A DNA stretch of 64,000 nucleotides, from the NCBI GenBank assembly GCA_958510825.1, contig OY294051.1, positions 35,278,393 to 35,342,392 of the forward strand, in the 5' to 3' direction. Below the pieces are notes generated by a model. It saw only the letters and a program-made list of their open reading frames with translations, searched no databases and was not told where the DNA came from. Positions 58,250 to 64,000 of the stretch are shown here, piece after piece. The position numbers and the translations under genes were made by a program. The DNA is from Brachypterus glaber (Eukaryota > Arthropoda > Insecta > Coleoptera > Kateretidae). Each line of letters starts with the position of its first letter. The stretch's first letter is position 1.

Positions 58250-59560
58250 ATTATGCGTTTGTTTTTCTATACCAAAGATTACTAATTTTCCTTTCTACCT
58301 CTTTACTAATCTTCTTTACTTATTTTTTTTTTCTATCTTCATTACTAACCTTTTATCTTCTCTTGCATGTTTTGGTACCTTTTAGTTTTATTAGATTGAT
58401 TTTACGCTACTTTTCCTTAATGAAAAACTAACATTTATTTTTATTTATTTTTTTTTTCATTACTATGATTTATTCTTTTGTGTTGAATCATTAAATTCTG
58501 TATTATTTTTGCCTTTTTCTTCATATTTTGCAATTACTACAATCTCTTTTCTATTTTCTTTTTTTTTCTGCATTTTCCTACAGCTTTTTTATTACTTTTA
58601 GTACCTGCTAATTTTATCTAGTCTTTCTTACCACTGTAATTTTTCTTATTATAACTTTCCTCTATTCTATCATCTATTTATGTTTAACTAACACACATTT
58701 TCTTTTAAGAAAATACATAAATACATGTATGACATATTTTTTAATTAAAAAAATATAATAAAAAAAATCTTTTGAGAAAATGTAACATATATTTTTTGTA
58801 ATTAAAAAAATACTAGTGTGATACCTTTTTCTTCTAAACTTATTCTTTACTTTTCTTGTATGACTCAATTAATTTAATATTTTTTCTCTATCTTTCCTTA
58901 TACTCAACCCTAGTTTTCTAGTTTTTCCTCTGCAATTTTTCTTATTAACTATTCCTATGTATTTTTTAGCATTTTCATCCCACACTAATTTCTTTATATA
59001 CCTATTTTACTTTCTTAAAACTCCCCTCTCCCTTTTTTCTTCTATTTTCTTATGCTCGCCTAGTCTTTTCTCGTCTTTCTTTTTCTTCTCCTTTTTTTTG
59101 GCCTTTAGGTTTCATAAGCCATATCAGCCAGTTGCCCGGTTTGAATTTTCTGGTTTGGACTTTTTGCAAATTGCTTAGTTTTTGTATACTTATTGTCCGT
59201 TTTGTTTAAGCTGTCTTTTCCTTCTTGCCCACGCTTTGGTTTTATGTCCGTTTCTTAGTTTTCTCTCTTATTGTGTCTTTCCTATTGCATTTTTATCCTT
59301 TCTTTATTTTTTCTATCCTCAATTAACCTCTGTTTTTCTTTTACCTCTCATGTGTCCGTCATCTGTGTAGATTTGCCTTCTTGTTCTATTTTCTTTTTCC
59401 TTCTCCCTTCCGTTTCTCCTTCCAGCCTTTTTCTCTTTATGTATTCTTTTCACTTTTCACCTGTAAAGATCCGTTTTTTCTAGTCTTTCCATTCGAATTT
59501 TTCTTACTAACAATTCTTATCTGTTAATTAACATTTTCACCACACACTAATTTCTTAGTA
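58250..59560. repeat. Pyrimidine-rich, strand-asymmetric tract
   Basis: Over about 1.3 kb the plus strand is dominated by T and C (TTCTTTTCTT-type words) with few purine runs. A less biased island lies at 59105-59180. The many F/L/S-rich plus-strand frames follow from this bias. No tandem unit is evident. Confidence 0.75.
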
Positions 59561-60069
59561 AATCTAATGTGATACTTTTTTACTAAACATATTCTTAAGT
59601 TTTCTACTGTTCTTCTTTTTTATCTTATTTAAAACTTACTATGTCATTGTGTTCTTTCTTGTTAATAAAAAATTGTTATTATTAAAATACGTATTTTTAT
59701 TATGATATATACCTAATACCTAAACCTATTTTGATAAACCTGATATAATTATGGACACTGGACCAAGATTCCTTTTTATAATTAAAATTTTAATACAATT
59801 TAGAAAATGTATAAAATGTCCATGGATGAAGGTAACTTTTTGGAAAATAAATATGCAACTTTGACAGATATGTTTATTTTATCAGTATTTTCTAAAGGTA
59901 AATATGCCCTGTAATGCTCATTCAGTTTTTTACACAAATCCAAAATATTATATTTAGTCTTTTTTACATTTTTTATAATACTGATTTTTACAAATATAAT
60001 AAAAAAATTTTAATAAGTAAAATGTTTCTAATAATAAATCTGCTTGAAGTCCACTTTTAAAAATGTACT
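59561..60069. other. No gene seen
   Basis: AT-rich non-coding sequence. Confidence 0.5.
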
Positions 60070-60594
60070 ATAGTCCGTCCAATAATGCAAGATAGTAGTT
60101 TAAAATTCCCGCGATTTGTAAGCTACATCATTGGTTAAAAACTCGTACCTTTTAACATATAAAATATTGTGACATTTTTGTCTGTGACAATGATTGACGG
60201 TCCTTAAAGCTAATAAAAGAAAAGAAAGTTACATAAAAAAATGGTTTGGACTTAATGTTATTTTGTATGCTATTGAAAAAGGTACTTTTTTGGTTTATTC
60301 TTCATATACTCACACTAAATTAGAATATTCTACATTTACAAACGTAAATTATATTGAACACAAGGAACAACCATTACAAGATACATGACGACACATCAAG
60401 CCAATCCTGGCATCGCATTCTTATGCACTATGCTTGTTATGCGAGTCTTTCGATAGGCCCTTTCCAGAAAAACAGTACTGACATCTGTTAAATTTTTAAT
60501 ACACTACGATTTATGCATAATTATGCTATTTATGCGCTCTGTGGTGTAAAACGGGCCGCGTCCCTTACTATCTTGCATAACTGGACGGAGTATA
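60070..60594. mobile_element. TIR element containing a partial hairpin MITE
   Basis: TATAGTCCGTCCAATAATGC plus AAGATAGTAG on the left is mirrored by TACTATCTTGCATAACTGGA plus CGGAGTATA on the right (about 30 bp, few mismatches). A member of the small hairpin family lies inside. The plus frame 60194-60388 is not convincing. Confidence 0.75.
60375..60463. mobile_element. Small hairpin MITE, copy 3 of 3 (partial)
   Basis: Keeps CAAGCCAATCCTGGCATCGC, ATTCTTATGC, TTGTTATGCGAGTC and GATAGGCCCTT, which match one arm of the copies at 32851 and 49737. The other arm is missing, so this copy is broken. Confidence 0.7.
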
Positions 60595-62217
60595 TATAAG
60601 AAACTTGGTACAACTTAATAGACAAGATAAGTCTAGTTGCAACTAGACTAGTTTCTAATATAAAATAATACCTATAATTATAAAAATGGACTTGCAAACA
60701 AAAATTAGAATTGTTTTTAATAAATAATTAAATTATTGCAGAAAATAGTCTTCAGTATTATAATATAGGCTAACCTAATACAAATTTAACATTTATATTA
60801 CCGTAGTACGGGGTTAATCTGAATAAAAAAAGTCAAATATAAAAAAGCATCAGAACAATAAATATCCAGAAAAAAAACTATACAATTCTGCTTTTCTTCT
60901 CATTAGTTCCGATTTTCCCCTTTTACGGTATGCCAATTTTCATTTCAATAAGTTATAGGCCTCACAATTTAAGTTTTGGTCTTTGAAATCCAATAATTGG
61001 ATTTTAATCACAGAAATCTACTTAACAGTTATATTTTTTTGGTAACCTAACATTTTCAAAATATTTTTTTTTATTTTGAAAAAGCCAGCATATTTTTAAC
61101 ATTATACTAACACTTTATTAACATATTCCCAAAGTTTTAGGAATCCTAATTATAATTTTTTTTCTATATTGTTTTTAATAAGTTGATTCTTGTGGAAAAT
61201 ATATAAAAAATATTTTATAAATGTTCAAAAAATAAGGTCGGAGAAAAAATATAAAATTTAGAAAATAATTATATGCAAAAAACTTATTTTTGTATTAATA
61301 AATAAAAAATAAAACATTAAAAATATTTAATATTATTGTATCAAAATAAATATCTGTTTAAAGCGAAAATATTTTTTATGCACGGGGTGGATAATTTTTT
61401 TACTCGATTTTTTACACAAATCAACTAGTAGCTGTGGCTATACCACATTATAGTTATAGTATCAAGCTCCTTTTACTTTTATATATTTTTATTTGGTAGA
61501 CTATTGAAACAGTTAGTAGATAGAGAAATTATAGAGTTTTCAACATTTCAAAATTATTCATAAAAAAGAAACAATTTTTAAACAACTATTTTTATAGGTT
61601 TTTGTACCGTTTGGAACATGGCACTTTATTTTTTTTTAACAATTATTCAGAAACTATGGTCTCCAACCCATGATTACTTTTTTAAATGGCACAAAAATTC
61701 CATGATATGGCTCACTAGAACAAAAGGAAAAATTAAAAATAATTCGGCTAGAAAAAAAAAATATATTTTTTTCATTATACACATAGATCGGACGAAATTT
61801 TTTAAAACACATTAATAGCTTTTGTCAATGGAGGCATTGAAATCGTAAATTTTACATCATATCATTTTAACAAGAGATAATAAAGGTTGGGTTAAGCTTT
61901 TGACAAAAACCGCCTAGGGTAAAATACAGTACTAGATTTTTTGTTAGTTTTTGTATTGTACTATTTAAATTATTTTTATAATGCTTTATAATTAAAAAAG
62001 TTGTGTAAATTAGGTTGTTTTATTTTTTTGATAAATTTTATTCTATTAATTTTAATTTTTAGGAAAAAAGTCAAAGCCATACTGTGTTTTGGTTCGATAT
62101 GTTTTGAATTTGACAATAAATAACCTTACTTTAAAAATTGATTCTTACCTGTCAAACTAAATCAAACTATGTTGTAAAATGTACGATTTCAAGGCTTTTT
62201 AAAAAATTTCGGCAGAG
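60595..62217. other. AT-rich sequence, no gene seen
   Basis: Homopolymer-rich. The frame at 61618-61815 is Lys/Phe-rich without motifs. Confidence 0.5.
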
Positions 62218-62957
62218 ATACAGGGTGATCCATAACTGGCATGCCAAAATTTAAGAGGTGATTCTAGATCCAAAAATATAAAAAAAGTTCCTATAAAGGT
62301 TGGTCCGGAAATGAGCCCTAAGGGATCTAGGGCCCTTTAAAATTGTAATAAAAATAAGGTTTTTAATTAATAACTCGGGTACCGTTTAAGCTAGAGGGGC
62401 GAGCTTTTGCATGTATACTAGTATTAATAAGGGCAATAAGTTTATGTTAATTTATTTTTTTAATTTATCCAGAGGCGTGCCCAGACGGACAAAATATATG
62501 GGGCTTAAAACATTTTTGCCCCAAACTTTTCTATGTGTATGTTTTTTGGATTTGTTGTAAAAAATATAGATTTCTAGAGTAAAAATACATATAAAATATC
62601 ATATAGTGTAACACTGTAGGAGCAACCGTTATCAAAAAAAAATGCAATTAAGAGGAAGTAACATTTTGTGCCACCAAAAACGTTACTTTTTAAAAGGCTA
62701 TTACTCCTTTAATATTAAATTTAGGTGTTTTGGTGTATAATACTTTTTTGCTCAGTTTTAAATGAAGAATCACCCTGCAGCATTAAAATTTTATTGGTGT
62801 TTTTTTTTTGTTCCCCATTCAATACGTCATCTTCGAAGGGCCGTAGCTCCCTTAGGGCTCATTTCCGGACCAACCTTTATAGAAACTTTTTTTCATATTT
62901 TTGGATGTAGAATCACCTCTTAAATTTCGGTACGCGAGTTCTGGAACAGGCTGTATC
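62218..62957. mobile_element. TIR element with ~130-bp arms
   Basis: ATACAGGGTGATCCATAACTGG, then AAATTTAAGAGGTGATTCTA and GGTTGGTCCGGAAATGAGCC, are mirrored by GGCTCATTTCCGGACCAACC, AGAATCACCTCTTAAATTT and CTGGAACAGGCTGTAT. Non-coding interior. A second copy begins at 63875. Confidence 0.9.
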
Positions 62958-63204
62958 TATGGTGTGGTTCTAAAAGGGCCAATGCCACTTTGTCAATAGC
63001 AGCGTTTTCACGTCAACTCATTGGCCTTTTAGTGAAGCCACGTAATTTGCCATATAGGTAAAGTTAGTCTCTCTCTCCCTAATCATTATTCTAATGTGAA
63101 CAAAATTAAAAAATGCGATTTTTTCGAAAATGGAAAAGGCTTCAGGGACACTGCAGTCCACTAAGTAAGCAAGGGGTGCCGTGAAACTGTAGTATTTTAC
63201 TTAC
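62958..63204. other. Intron of the CAP-Gly gene; no exon seen
   Basis: On the minus strand this follows the GTAAGT donor of the CAP-Gly exon. I did not find the next exon here or further left. Confidence 0.5.
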
Positions 63205-63480
63205 CATTGAAAATATCTCCTAGTCAAATACATTCCATCATTAGACCCATCCGGGCAGCCCAACTGCACCCCCACATACTGGTCGTTTTGGCTAATCACT
63301 GGCCCCACATACCTCACCCTGCCTCCTCTCACCCGACCTTCTGGAGTGATCACTTTGACCCAGTGATCGGGTTTGAGGTCTCTGGGTTGTCGAGGTAGAA
63401 ACGGTTGCCAGCCTGTTGGGGGCACGTTGTCTCTTGATTCGGGAGCTGACGCTCTACGGGGGACAGTTTTCTTCCCATCA
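63205..63480 (-). CDS. CAP-Gly domain exon (internal exon of a larger gene)
   Basis: On the minus strand a TTCTTAG acceptor and a GTAAGT donor bound a 276-base exon that starts and ends in the same phase. After a Ser/Arg/Pro linker (RRASAPES), about 63 residues form most of a CAP-Gly domain: DHWVKVITPEG, RGGRVRYVGPV, YVGVQL, then PDGSNDG, RRYFQ and a Cys split across the junction. CAP-Gly domains bind EEY/F tails of tubulin and EB proteins through the GKNDG loop; here that loop reads GSNDG, with Lys replaced by Ser. The parent could be a KIF13-type kinesin, a CLIP or a CYLD relative; the single exon does not decide. The 5' exons are beyond the right window edge and the 3' exons were not found. 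Confidence 0.8.
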
Positions 63481-63708
63481 CTAAGAAAAAAAGGATATTT
63501 ATCACGAAAAGCAGGGATATAATAGTTTAGTAACACTATTTAAATCAGAAAATAAACGTATTTCAATTAAAAAATATTTATGTAATTTTGAACAAACTAA
63601 TTTAAGATGGAAAACGCAAAAAAGTTTTACAACATTTTTTTTTGCATTACAATATTTCAGCCGAGGGGTTTTTACCGGTAAACCGCTGCAAAAATTTTGT
63701 ACACCTTT

Positions 63709-63762
63709 AGGAGGAAATCTTCAAAGCCTTCCTCGTAACCTTTAAAGATTTCCTCCGAAAAG
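63709..63762. repeat. Short hairpin
   Basis: AGGAGGAAATCTTCAAAG and CTTTAAAGATTTCCTCC pair around an 18-bp loop. Possibly the end of an inverted-repeat element. Confidence 0.6.
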
Positions 63763-63874
63763 GATGTCCTTTATTTAGGGACCCCAGTTTTTCTAGGCAA
63801 TTTTACAATATTCAAATGTCCTTTGGCGAACACCAAGGCGATCTTAGTACTATGTAAAAAATCAGATTGGTCAT

Positions 63875-64000
63875 ATACAGGGTAATCAAGAACTGGCATG
63901 CCAAAATTTAAGAGGTGATTCTACATCCAAAAATATCAAAAAAAAAATTCTATAAAGGTTGGTCCGCAAATGAGCCCTAAGGTAGCTATGGCCCTTTAAA
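63875..64000. mobile_element. TIR element, second copy, cut by the window end
   Basis: ATACAGGGTAATCAAGAACTGG, AAATTTAAGAGGTGATTCTA and GGTTGGTCCGCAAATGAGCC repeat the left arm of 62218-62957 with a few changes. Confidence 0.9.

Noticed and set aside
1..64000. CRISPR arrays, bacterial operons, viral replication genes
   Set aside because: No regularly spaced repeats, no bacterial-style gene packing, and no viral gene signature; the sequence is eukaryotic with introns.

Overview
The window looks like a nuclear chromosome segment from an insect, probably a beetle. That rests on its AT-rich base composition, short spliced genes with GT-AG introns, an insect-type RpS26 protein, and a dense load of MITEs, foldback elements, a tRNA-derived SINE and LINE fragments. 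The beetle assignment is inference; nothing in the sequence proves the order.

Layout. About 1-24 kb holds no gene I can prove. It carries a CpG-rich candidate promoter or first exon near the left edge, a truncated jockey-type LINE, a SINE and many inverted-repeat elements. About 24.3-28.0 kb (+) holds the last four coding exons of a Dok-7-like PH-PTB adaptor. About 28-44 kb is again repeat-dominated: a 9-bp strand-switching minisatellite, TIR elements, a LINE fragment nested in a TIR element, and a second SINE. At 44.6-45.6 kb (-) lies an intronless trypsin-like serine protease. About 46-50 kb is repeats. About 50.7-57.1 kb is a compact gene cluster: PCNP (+), RpS26 (-, convergent with PCNP), and a small two-exon secreted-peptide gene (+, divergent from RpS26 and only about 0.4 kb from its start codon). 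About 57-63 kb has a pyrimidine-rich tract and more TIR elements. At 63.2-63.5 kb (-) there is one CAP-Gly exon of a gene whose 5' end lies outside the window.

Functionally the genes are unrelated neighbours and not a system: receptor-tyrosine-kinase signalling (Dok-7-like), secreted proteolysis, a PEST nuclear protein, a ribosomal protein, a probable processed secreted peptide, and a microtubule-binding module.

The most interesting items are: the unrecognised 71-residue prepropeptide with an RxxR site and a Gly/His-rich tail; the Dok-7-like protein that combines Crk-type YDxP sites with IRS-type YxxM sites; a GC-rich island with splice signals inside an RpS26 intron that could be a poison exon; and a SINE family whose two copies share a body but carry different tRNA-like heads.
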